The translations under genes were made by a program, and so were the position numbers. This document shows positions 44,503-51,655 of a stretch of 51,655 bases of DNA, piece after piece (position 1 is the first letter of the stretch; every line of letters starts with the position of its first letter). The notes beneath the pieces are model-generated. The model was not told the DNA's origin and did no database searches. It saw only the letters and a list, made by a program, of their open reading frames with translations. Origin of the DNA: Pseudooceanicola marinus (GTDB lineage: Bacteria; Pseudomonadota; Alphaproteobacteria; Rhodobacterales; Rhodobacteraceae); the NCBI RefSeq assembly GCF_002786295.1, contig NZ_PGTC01000029.1:268655-320309 (forward strand), in the 5' to 3' direction.

Positions 44503-44882
44503 TAGGCTTGCTCCTCGACCTGACGCACCTTGATGGTGATTTCCGAGAACGGCTTCATGATCTTGCCGTAGCGGCCACGTGCCCGCGGACGGCCACGCTT
44601 CATCACGAGGTTCTTGCCGACCCAGGCTTCGGCGACGATCAGGTCGTCGACGTCCAGGCCGTGGTTGTTCTCGGCGTTGGCGATGGCGGACTGAAGGCAC
44701 TTCTTCACGTCCTGCGCCACGCGCTTCTTCGAGAAGGTGAGGTCGGTCAGCGCCTTCTCAACCTTCTTGCCGCGGATCAGCTGAGCCACCAGGTTCAGTT
44801 TCTGCGGGCTGGTGCGAAGCATGCGCAGTTTTGCCATTGCTTCGTTGTCTGCCACGCGGCGGGGGTTCTTTTCCTGGCCCAT
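44502..44882 (-). CDS. rplV: 50S ribosomal protein L22
   Basis: A 126-residue L22: [103 protein letters not shown]. The long beta-hairpin ([11 protein letters not shown]) lines the exit tunnel. It begins 3 bases after rpsS. An internal ATG at codon 16 is a possible shorter start. Confidence 0.97.
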   Translation of the reverse strand: MGQEKNPRRVADNEAMAKLRMLRTSPQKLNLVAQLIRGKKVEKALTDLTFSKKRVAQDVKKCLQSAIANAENNHGLDVDDLIVAEAWVGKNLVMKRGRPRARGRYGKIMKPFSEITIKVRQVEEQA

Positions 44883-44885
44883 GAC

Positions 44886-45164
44886 TTACTTCCGCTTCGC
44901 TTTTTTGTCGGCGGCATGACCGTAGTAGGTCCGAGTCGGGGAGTATTCACCGAACTTCTGACCGATCATGTCTTCCGAGACGTTGACGGGGATATGCTTG
45001 TGGCCGTTGTAGACGCCAAACGTCAGACCCACGAACTGGGGCAGGATCGTCGAGCGGCGCGACCAGATCTTGATAACTTCGTTACGGCCGGATTCGCGTG
45101 CCGCTTCCGCCTTTTTCAGGACGTAAGCGTCAACGAAGGGGCCTTTCCAAACAGAACGTGCCAT
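44886..45164 (-). CDS. rpsS: 30S ribosomal protein S19
   Basis: A 92-residue S19: [92 protein letters not shown]. It binds the 30S head near the A-site tRNA and pairs with S13. It is 3 bases after rplB. Confidence 0.98.
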   Translation of the reverse strand: MARSVWKGPFVDAYVLKKAEAARESGRNEVIKIWSRRSTILPQFVGLTFGVYNGHKHIPVNVSEDMIGQKFGEYSPTRTYYGHAADKKAKRK

Positions 45165-45167
45165 AGA

Positions 45168-46007
45168 TTAGCGACCCTTCTTCTTCGCGTGGCGCGAGCG
45201 GATGATGTACTTATCCGTCGACTTGTTCGTGCGGGTTTTCGCACCCTTGGTCGGTTTACCCCAGGGCGTCACGGGGTGACGACCACCGGAGGTCCGGCCT
45301 TCACCACCACCATGGGGGTGGTCGATCGGGTTCATGACCACACCACGGACGGAGGGGCGGATGCCCTTGTGCCGCATGCGGCCCGCTTTACCGTAGTTCT
45401 GGTTCGAGTTGTCGGGGTTCGAGACCGCGCCGACGGTGGCCAGGCATTCCTGGCGGACCATGCGCAGTTCGCCCGAGCTGAGGCGGATCTGGGCGTAGCC
45501 ACCGTCACGGCCGACGAACTGGGCGTAGGTGCCCGCGGCGCGTGCGATCTGGCCACCCTTGCCGGGCTTCAGCTCGATGTTGTGAACGATGGTACCGATC
45601 GGCAGGCCCGAGAAGGGCATTGCGTTACCCGGCTTGATGTCGGCCTTCTGCGAGGAGATGACCTTGTCACCGACGGCCAGACGCTGCGGCGCCAGGATGT
45701 AGGCTTTTTCACCATCGACGTACTGAATCAGCGCGATGAAGGCGGTCCGGTTGGGATCGTATTCGATCCGCATCACGACGCCTTCGACGTCGACCTTGTT
45801 CCGCTTGAAATCGACGATCCGGTACAGGCGCTTTGCGCCACCGCCACGACGGCGGGAGGTGATACGTCCGGTGTTGTTCCGGCCGCCCGATTTCGTCAGA
45901 CCCTCGGTGAGGGCTTTGACGGGGCGTCCTTTCCACAGCTCCGAACGGTCGATCAGCACCAGCCCGCGCTGGCCCGGCGTCGTCGGCTTATACGACTTGA
46001 GTGCCAT
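45168..46007 (-). CDS. rplB: 50S ribosomal protein L2
   Basis: A 279-residue L2, essential for subunit joining and peptidyl transfer. It starts [63 protein letters not shown] and contains [34 protein letters not shown] with the conserved functional His. The ATG at 46007 has only a weak GGAAG site. Because rplW and rplB are separated by two foreign genes, this block needs its own promoter. Confidence 0.98.
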   Translation of the reverse strand: MALKSYKPTTPGQRGLVLIDRSELWKGRPVKALTEGLTKSGGRNNTGRITSRRRGGGAKRLYRIVDFKRNKVDVEGVVMRIEYDPNRTAFIALIQYVDGEKAYILAPQRLAVGDKVISSQKADIKPGNAMPFSGLPIGTIVHNIELKPGKGGQIARAAGTYAQFVGRDGGYAQIRLSSGELRMVRQECLATVGAVSNPDNSNQNYGKAGRMRHKGIRPSVRGVVMNPIDHPHGGGEGRTSGGRHPVTPWGKPTKGAKTRTNKSTDKYIIRSRHAKKKGR

Positions 46008-46254
46008 GCTTTCTGTCTTCCGTTTAGCAAGCGCCGCCTTCGTTTGGTCCGGTGTAAGTCGGGTCCGGTGCCACGTGGGACGGCTATGTATTGGGTATTT
46101 GCCGGACGGTTGGAAGTGCCGCCTCTGACAGACTACCCGGATGTTACAGGGCCCCGAAGGTCCCCAGGCTTCAAACACCCGAAGGCCCCGGAGCGAATCC
46201 GGGGCCGTCAGGATTGGGCGCGTATAGCAAGGGAGGGGTGGGGTGGCAAGGGGG
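46008..46254 (-). other. Leader region of the rplB block
   Basis: 247 bases with no gene. A TACATA (minus strand, around 46087) is a possible -10 for an rplB promoter, with only a weak TTCCAA as -35. A hairpin at 46184-46206 marks the end of the HEPN gene transcript. Confidence 0.35.
46184..46206 (-). terminator. Hairpin after the HEPN gene
   Basis: A perfect 9-bp stem GGCCCCGGA (46184-46192 with 46198-46206) with a GCGAA loop, 48 bases past the HEPN stop. The minus-strand tail is not T-rich, so termination strength is uncertain. Confidence 0.5.
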
Positions 46255-47130
46255 TCACCCCACCGGAGCTGAGTACTCCTCAAAGTCGCTAGCATAGTCT
46301 TCCGCCTTCAAAACCGGAAGATCTTGGGCACGACTTTCCAAGTAGGCGGATAGATACCAGAGATTTTGATAGATAGTTTTATCAGTTTGGTAGTTCGCAC
46401 CTCTGGCAACCAATGGGGTGAAGTACATGCGAAGCAACTTGTCACCGCCTTCCTCACATATTTTCTTCGCTAATGAGCTCAGAAAGTCGAAAGTCTGAGA
46501 GATGAACTCCGCGTCAATATCGGCAGCATGCTCGGCCAACCCCTCATTCCCAATGCGTGTCGCATCGTAGTGGATGATCATTCCAGCGTTGTGGGCAACC
46601 GAGTGCCGCAATACCCAGAGCTTATCCAGCGTTTCAATCTCCGAAGTTTCAAAAGGCTGAAACTGAAAAAGCTTCGCATATCTCTCGTTAACTTGAGAAG
46701 GACTATGCCATCCCAAAGTCGAATGCACCAACATCGATCCCAGCGTCGCGGTCCCGCTTCGGTTTGCAAGGAGCCGACTGGTGTCGGTCTCCAGCCATTT
46801 CTCCTTGAGAATTCTTGAATCCAAAAGTGATGAAGAGTCGACTGCAGTAGCCACAAAATCTTTCAGAAAGAATTCGAAAGATGCCATAAGCTGTCCGAAA
46901 AGAGCCAAATGAATTCTGTGCCGATGCTTTAGTGCGACACCGCCACGCGCAGTTGCGACAAGTCGATCATCATGGAAATAATTAGCGGCCAGCACATGGT
47001 TGCGGCCTTGAGAGTAGAAGAATGATCCGGGGCTTCTAACCCGCTTATCTTCGTCCCGAAGCACGTCGGCTGTGTCACGGTTCCAAGGGTCCGGTATTGG
47101 GAAAGCCACTCTATGCCTCCAACTCTGCAT
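46255..47130 (-). CDS. HEPN-domain protein, putative ribonuclease (291 aa)
   Basis: The segment [27 protein letters not shown] carries R175-x4-H180, the RX4-6H catalytic motif of HEPN ribonucleases, and the preceding helix [19 protein letters not shown] fits the first HEPN helix, as in RiboL-PSP-HEPN/MAE_28990-like proteins. The rest is helical, without membrane segments. The gene is clearly AT-richer than its neighbours: 46801-46860 holds 25 G/C of 60 bases, against 37 of 60 at 45961-46020 in rplB. No antitoxin gene such as an MNT nucleotidyltransferase is adjacent. The ATG at 47130 is used; a GTG at 47145 would add five residues. The RNase role is inference from the motif. Confidence 0.72.
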   Translation of the reverse strand: MQSWRHRVAFPIPDPWNRDTADVLRDEDKRVRSPGSFFYSQGRNHVLAANYFHDDRLVATARGGVALKHRHRIHLALFGQLMASFEFFLKDFVATAVDSSSLLDSRILKEKWLETDTSRLLANRSGTATLGSMLVHSTLGWHSPSQVNERYAKLFQFQPFETSEIETLDKLWVLRHSVAHNAGMIIHYDATRIGNEGLAEHAADIDAEFISQTFDFLSSLAKKICEEGGDKLLRMYFTPLVARGANYQTDKTIYQNLWYLSAYLESRAQDLPVLKAEDYASDFEEYSAPVG

Positions 47131-47145
47131 ACGCTCTTGGGTCAC

Positions 47146-47299
47146 TTAGAGCGAGACTCGGGAGGTCTTCCAACATTAAATTCTATCGCGACGCAAATTT
47201 TTCAATATCCGCTTCGATGGCCCTCCATGGAAAATGTAGGTTCTATTGAAGCAAGAGACTGCGCGCGGTTCTCGTCTAGAGACCTAGTCATCATCTACA
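47146..47299 (-). other. AT-rich region upstream of the HEPN gene
   Basis: 154 bases, much more AT-rich than flanking DNA, with no gene. On the minus strand a TAGAAT (47180-47185) is a good -10-like sequence, and TTGAAA (47200-47205) lies upstream, but only 14 bases apart. A promoter specific to the HEPN gene is plausible. Confidence 0.35.
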
Positions 47300-47980
47300 T
47301 CACCGCCCCTTCCGCACCCCCGTCCAGACCGTATGCCGTGACCCGCGCTTGGACCGCCCTGCCCTGACCCCCTCCTCCTTCACGTCGAAGTTTGCCCGCG
47401 CAAAGCGCTTGGCAAACTCGCGGCTCGGGTGAGCCGACCAGACCGCCAGCACCCCGCGCGGGGTCAGCGCGCGGTGCGCCACGCCCAGGCCGCCCTCACC
47501 GTAGAGCACGTCGTTGCCGTCGCGGGTCAGCCCGTCCGGCCCGTTGTCCACGTCCAGCAGGATCATGTCCCAGTGGGCCGTCACTGACGCGATCTCCTGG
47601 GCCACGTCGCCGGCGCGCAGCTCTACCCGGGGATCGGACAGGCAATCATCGAAGACCGGGGCCATCTCGTCTCTAGCCCAGCCGATCAGCTCGGACACCA
47701 CCTCCGAGACGACGATCTGTGCGTCGGCCGGCGCGCGCTCCTGGGCCGCGCGTAGAGTGAACCCCATGCCGAGGCCGCCGATCAGGATGCGCGGCGCCGG
47801 ACGGGCGCCCAGGCGGTCGAAGGACAGGGTGGCCAGGGCGATCTCCGATCCGCCGAGGCGGGAGTTCATCAGCTCGTTCCCGTCGCCCAGGCGGATGGAA
47901 TATTCGGTGCCGCGCCGGAAGAGGCGCAGGATGTCGCCCTCGGGCGCGGGCGCCTCGGACAGGAGTTCCCAGGGGATCAT
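47300..47980 (-). CDS. Spermidine synthase-like methyltransferase-fold protein (226 aa)
   Basis: A Rossmann-type protein with the SAM-binding glycine-rich loop ILIGGLGMGFTLRAA, an acidic second strand VVSEVVSELIGWARDEM, and the spermidine-synthase-like segment WDMILLDVDNGPDGLTRDGNDVLYGEGGLGVAHRALTPRGVLAVWSAHPSREF. This places it in the spermine/spermidine synthase superfamily, but aminopropyl transfer is not shown and several such proteins have unknown substrates. The ATG at 47980 has a GGAGG site six bases away. It is inserted between rplW and rplB, beside the HEPN gene, but its GC-rich composition resembles the host. Confidence 0.82.
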   Translation of the reverse strand: MIPWELLSEAPAPEGDILRLFRRGTEYSIRLGDGNELMNSRLGGSEIALATLSFDRLGARPAPRILIGGLGMGFTLRAAQERAPADAQIVVSEVVSELIGWARDEMAPVFDDCLSDPRVELRAGDVAQEIASVTAHWDMILLDVDNGPDGLTRDGNDVLYGEGGLGVAHRALTPRGVLAVWSAHPSREFAKRFARANFDVKEEGVRAGRSKRGSRHTVWTGVRKGR

Positions 47981-48022
47981 GGCGGCCTCCGCTCGGCTGC
48001 GCGGACATGGGGCCCGCAAGAG

Positions 48023-48051
48023 AAAGGCCCCCCGCCTTGCAGCGGGGGGCC
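48023..48051 (-). terminator. Rho-independent terminator after rplW
   Basis: A 10-bp stem GGCCCCCCGC (48026-48035 with 48042-48051) with a CTTGCA loop. The minus-strand tail is TTTCTC. It is 38 bases past the rplW stop. Confidence 0.78.
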
Positions 48052-48089
48052 CTGTCATGTCGTGGCGTGGGTCAGACCCACGGGCCCGA

Positions 48090-48386
48090 TCACAGACCGG
48101 TGGTCACGTCGATCGCGTTGCCCTCTTCGAGGGTCACATAGGCCTTCTTGACGTCTTTCCGCTTGCCCATCTGGCCGCGGAACCGCTTGACCTTGCCCTT
48201 GGTGACGGACGTGTTCACGGCCTTCACCTTGACGTTGAAGAGAGCCTCGACGGCTTCCTTGATCATCGGTTTGTTGGCGTCGATCGACACTTCGAAAACA
48301 ACCGCGTTGGCCTCGGAGGCCATGGTGGCTTTCTCGGTGATGACCGGCTTGCGGATCACGTCGTAATGTTCTGCCTTGGCACTCAT
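48090..48386 (-). CDS. rplW: 50S ribosomal protein L23
   Basis: A 98-residue L23: [91 protein letters not shown]. It is at the exit tunnel and docks trigger factor and SRP. It overlaps rplD by four bases. Instead of rplB, a terminator and two unrelated genes follow. Confidence 0.98.
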   Translation of the reverse strand: MSAKAEHYDVIRKPVITEKATMASEANAVVFEVSIDANKPMIKEAVEALFNVKVKAVNTSVTKGKVKRFRGQMGKRKDVKKAYVTLEEGNAIDVTTGL

Positions 48387-49000
48387 TTCAGGCGAGCCTC
48401 CAGAGCTTCGATACCTGCCTTGGTGATCACCAGGGTGTCACGCTTCAGGATATCGTACACGTTTGCGCCCATGGACGGCAGGACATCCAGACCGTCGATG
48501 TTGGCGGCGGCACGGGCGAAGTCCTCATTGACGGTGGCGCCGTCGATGATGAGCGCGCGCTTCCAGCCCAGGTTTGCAACCTGCTTGGCCAGGGCGGCGG
48601 TCTTGCCTTCGGATTCCGCGGCGTCGATGATGACCAGTGAGCCGGTGGCGGCCTTGGACGACAGCGCGTGCTTCAGACCCAGCTTGCGGAATTTCTTCGG
48701 CAGGTCGTGGGCGTGGCTGCGGGGCGTCGGGCCCTTGTAGATACCACCCTTGCGGAAGATCGGCGCCTTGCGGGAGCCGTGGCGTGCGCCGCCGGTGCCC
48801 TTCTGGCGATAGATCTTCTTGGTCGAGTAGCTCACTTCCGACTTGGTCAGCACCTTGTGGGTGCCGGCCTGCGCCTTGTTACGCTGCCAGCGGACAACGC
48901 GGTGCAGGATGTCGGCGCGCGGCTCCAGGCCGAAGATCTCGTCGTTGAGATCGACGGAATCGGCTGCCGAGCCGTCCAGTTTGATCACGTCGAGTTTCAT
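48383..49000 (-). CDS. rplD: 50S ribosomal protein L4
   Basis: A 205-residue L4 with the extended loop [53 protein letters not shown] that reaches the tunnel. In E. coli L4 also represses its own S10 operon by attenuation and translation control; whether this occurs here is unknown. It overlaps rplC and rplW by four bases each. Confidence 0.98.
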   Translation of the reverse strand: MKLDVIKLDGSAADSVDLNDEIFGLEPRADILHRVVRWQRNKAQAGTHKVLTKSEVSYSTKKIYRQKGTGGARHGSRKAPIFRKGGIYKGPTPRSHAHDLPKKFRKLGLKHALSSKAATGSLVIIDAAESEGKTAALAKQVANLGWKRALIIDGATVNEDFARAAANIDGLDVLPSMGANVYDILKRDTLVITKAGIEALEARLK

Positions 49001-49839
49001 TCGTCGCCTTCCTTCTTCTCGGCCTCAATGTCGGCCTCGGCCTCTTTGAGAGCGGCTTCCTCAGCGGCGGCTGCTTCGGCTGCGGCTGCCTCTTCGGCGG
49101 CCTTGGCTTCGGCTTCTGCGGCGGCGGCGGCTTCTTCAGCCAGACGCTTGGCTTCGTCGGCGGCGGACTTCAGGGCGGCCGGCAGAATGGCGTTCTCGGG
49201 GAACGGCTTCTTGACGGCATCCTTGACGGTCACCCAGCCACCCTTGGAGCCGGGAACGGCGCCCTTGATGAAGACCAGGCCACGCTCGCTGTCGGTCTTG
49301 ACGACCTGCAGGTTCTGCGTGGTGACGCGGACGGCACCCATGTGGCCTGCCATCTTCTTGCCCTTGAACACCTTGCCGGGGTCCTGACACTGGCCGGTGG
49401 AGCCGTGCGAACGGTGGCTGATCGACACGCCGTGGGTGGCGCGCAGGCCGCCGAAGTTGTGGCGCTTCATGCCACCGGCGAAACCTTTACCGATCGAGGT
49501 GCCCGACACGTCGACGAACTGACCTTCGAAGTAATGGTCGGCGGTGATTTCCTCACCGACGGCGATCAGGTTGTCGGGGTCCACGCGGAACTCGGCAACC
49601 TTGCGCTTGGGCTCGACGTTGGCCGCGGCAAAGTGGCCACGCATGGCCTGCGAGGTGCGCTTTGCCTTGGCGGTGCCGGCGCCCAGCTGAACGGCGGAAT
49701 AGCCGTGGGCTTCGGAGGTGCGTTGCGCGACGACCTGCAGCTTATCCAGCTGAAGGACGGTCACGGGGATCTGCTTGCCATCTTCCATGAAGAGACGAGT
49801 CATACCCACTTTTTTTGCGATGATACCGGAACGCAGCAT
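48997..49839 (-). CDS. rplC: 50S ribosomal protein L3 with Ala/Glu-rich tail
   Basis: A 280-residue L3 starting [34 protein letters not shown], with the core [52 protein letters not shown], including the Gln methylated in E. coli. E. coli L3 has 209 residues. Here the C-terminal 50 or so are an acidic helical tail of Ala/Glu/Lys, likely a coiled helix on the ribosome surface. The ATG at 49839 gives the correct N-terminus; the upstream extension is rejected. Confidence 0.97.
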   Translation of the reverse strand: MLRSGIIAKKVGMTRLFMEDGKQIPVTVLQLDKLQVVAQRTSEAHGYSAVQLGAGTAKAKRTSQAMRGHFAAANVEPKRKVAEFRVDPDNLIAVGEEITADHYFEGQFVDVSGTSIGKGFAGGMKRHNFGGLRATHGVSISHRSHGSTGQCQDPGKVFKGKKMAGHMGAVRVTTQNLQVVKTDSERGLVFIKGAVPGSKGGWVTVKDAVKKPFPENAILPAALKSAADEAKRLAEEAAAAAEAEAKAAEEAAAAEAAAAEEAALKEAEADIEAEKKEGDE

Positions 49840-49855
49840 TGTCTCGTTGCCTCCC

Positions 49856-50161
49856 TTACACCTTGATCTCGACATCCACGCCGGCGGCGAGGTCGAGCTT
49901 CATCAGCGCGTCCACCGTCTGCGGGGTCGGATCCACGATATCCAGGAGCCGCTTGTGGGTGCGGATCTCGAACTGGTCGCGGGATTTCTTGTCGACGTGA
50001 GGGCCACGGAGAACCGTGAACTTCTCGATCTTGTTGGGCAGCGGGATCGGGCCACGGACGGTCGCGCCGGTGCGCTTTGCCGTGTTCAGGATTTCCTGCG
50101 TGCTGGAATCCAGGACGCGGTAATCGAATGCCTTCAGCCGAATGCGAATGGTTTGGCTCAT
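49856..50161 (-). CDS. rpsJ: 30S ribosomal protein S10
   Basis: A 101-residue S10: [101 protein letters not shown]10 also acts as NusE in antitermination. The ATG at 50161 follows an AAAGG site; seven upstream codons are rejected. It is the first gene of the S10 block. Confidence 0.98.
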   Translation of the reverse strand: MSQTIRIRLKAFDYRVLDSSTQEILNTAKRTGATVRGPIPLPNKIEKFTVLRGPHVDKKSRDQFEIRTHKRLLDIVDPTPQTVDALMKLDLAAGVDVEIKV

Positions 50162-50294
50162 TTTGATAGCCTTTCGCGGCATTGGAGTTGATAGGACGAA
50201 CAGGGCTCACCCCTGTCCCTCGTCGAACCCAGTCGGCGGACCCGCACAGGTATCTACGACCTGCTCTGGGCGCTCCGCCGTTTGGAATTGGCGC

Positions 50295-50324
50295 GGCATA
50301 GTCGCTTCCGAAACATCTGTCCAG
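50295..50324 (-). promoter_or_regulatory. Weak candidate promoter for the S10 block
   Basis: On the minus strand, CTGGAC (50319-50324) is followed after 18 bases by TATGCC (50295-50300). Both hexamers are partial matches; position between the tuf hairpins and rpsJ is the main support. Confidence 0.25.
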
Positions 50325-50356
50325 AGGCAATCTGCCTTTCGGGGCCGGTAAGAGAG

Positions 50357-50378
50357 ACGGCGGGGTTTCCCCCGCCGT
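50357..50378 (-). terminator. Hairpin downstream of tuf (second)
   Basis: A 9-bp stem ACGGCGGGG (50357-50365 with 50370-50378), loop TTTC. The minus-strand tail CTCTCTTACC is pyrimidine-rich but not a T-run. Confidence 0.5.
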
Positions 50379-50444
50379 TTCGAACCGGTGGTCCGCGGCG
50401 TCGGGCCAGGCCCTTGGCTGCGGCTGATCCTCGGATCAGGTGCC

Positions 50445-50470
50445 CGGAGCGGCCCCTGCGGACCGCTCCG
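50445..50470 (-). terminator. Hairpin downstream of tuf (first)
   Basis: An 8-bp stem CGGAGCGG (50445-50452 with 50463-50470) with a 10-base loop, nine bases past the tuf stop. No T-run follows. Together with the second hairpin it probably ends or attenuates tuf transcription. Confidence 0.45.
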
Positions 50471-50479
50471 AAGTCACCA

Positions 50480-51655
<1,176 letters not shown>

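Larger units (their letters stand above)
50162..50479 (-). other. Region between tuf and rpsJ
   Basis: 318 bases with no gene and no tRNA. It holds two hairpins after tuf (50445-50470 and 50357-50378) and a candidate S10 promoter (50295-50324), leaving a leader of about 125 bases before rpsJ. Confidence 0.45.

Noticed and set aside
43024..46292. Two long plus-strand open frames of about 490 and 590 codons
   Set aside because: Both run antisense to rplP, rpsC, rplV, rpsS and rplB, which are unambiguous ribosomal genes.

Overview
The window is GC-rich chromosomal DNA from an alphaproteobacterium, most likely a member of the Rhodobacterales (Rhodobacteraceae/Roseobacter group). The evidence is the bztABCD glutamate/glutamine/aspartate/asparagine transporter, the rpmH-rnpA-yidD...yidC-MOSC-engB...argB cluster, an ATP12-family F1 assembly factor, and alphaproteobacterial-type ribosomal proteins with acidic or alanine-rich tails. 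The genus cannot be fixed from the sequence alone.

Left edge (1-3377): the right end of an integrative element. It holds the 3' part of a C5-cytosine methyltransferase, two small unknown genes, an excisionase/AlpA-like DNA-binding protein and a tyrosine recombinase. The recombinase points at a tRNA-Arg(ACG) gene whose 3' end faces the element, so the tRNA is the probable attachment site.

3485-17197: housekeeping region. A sensor histidine kinase is followed by rpmH-rnpA-yidD with a strong sigma70-like promoter, a DUF1963 protein, ttcA, a GGDEF/EAL protein with a degenerate GGDEF site, yidC, a MOSC protein and engB. Next come two related outer-membrane beta-barrel genes, then argB, a small Fe-S protein and a SixA-like phosphatase, the last three translationally coupled.

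17543-28662, mostly minus strand: a COG4315 secreted protein; bztABCD with a stem-loop between bztA and bztB and a terminator after bztD; a crcB-rluC-type-gph-ATP12 operon; and a Do-like protease with rarA.

28841-51655, minus strand: the tuf-S10-spc-alpha ribosomal superoperon, in canonical gene order but cut into blocks. Transcribed right to left it reads tuf | rpsJ rplC rplD rplW | methyltransferase-like, HEPN gene | rplB rpsS rplV rpsC rplP | 2OG-oxygenase-like TIGR02466 protein, thioesterase | rpmC rpsQ rplN rplX rplE rpsN rpsH rplF rplR rpsE rpmD | ChaC-like, secreted protein (plus strand), lipoprotein | rplO secY adk | 622-base gap | rpsM rpsK rpoA rplQ. Terminator-like hairpins sit at most block ends.

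The most interesting items are an AT-richer HEPN-domain gene (RX4H motif, putative RNase) lodged between rplW and rplB, a 2OG-Fe(II) oxygenase-like gene directly downstream of rplP, a perfect 71-bp tandem duplication carrying palindromes at 42238-42379, and the overall segmentation of the ribosomal operon. No CRISPR array, rRNA or insertion sequence was seen.
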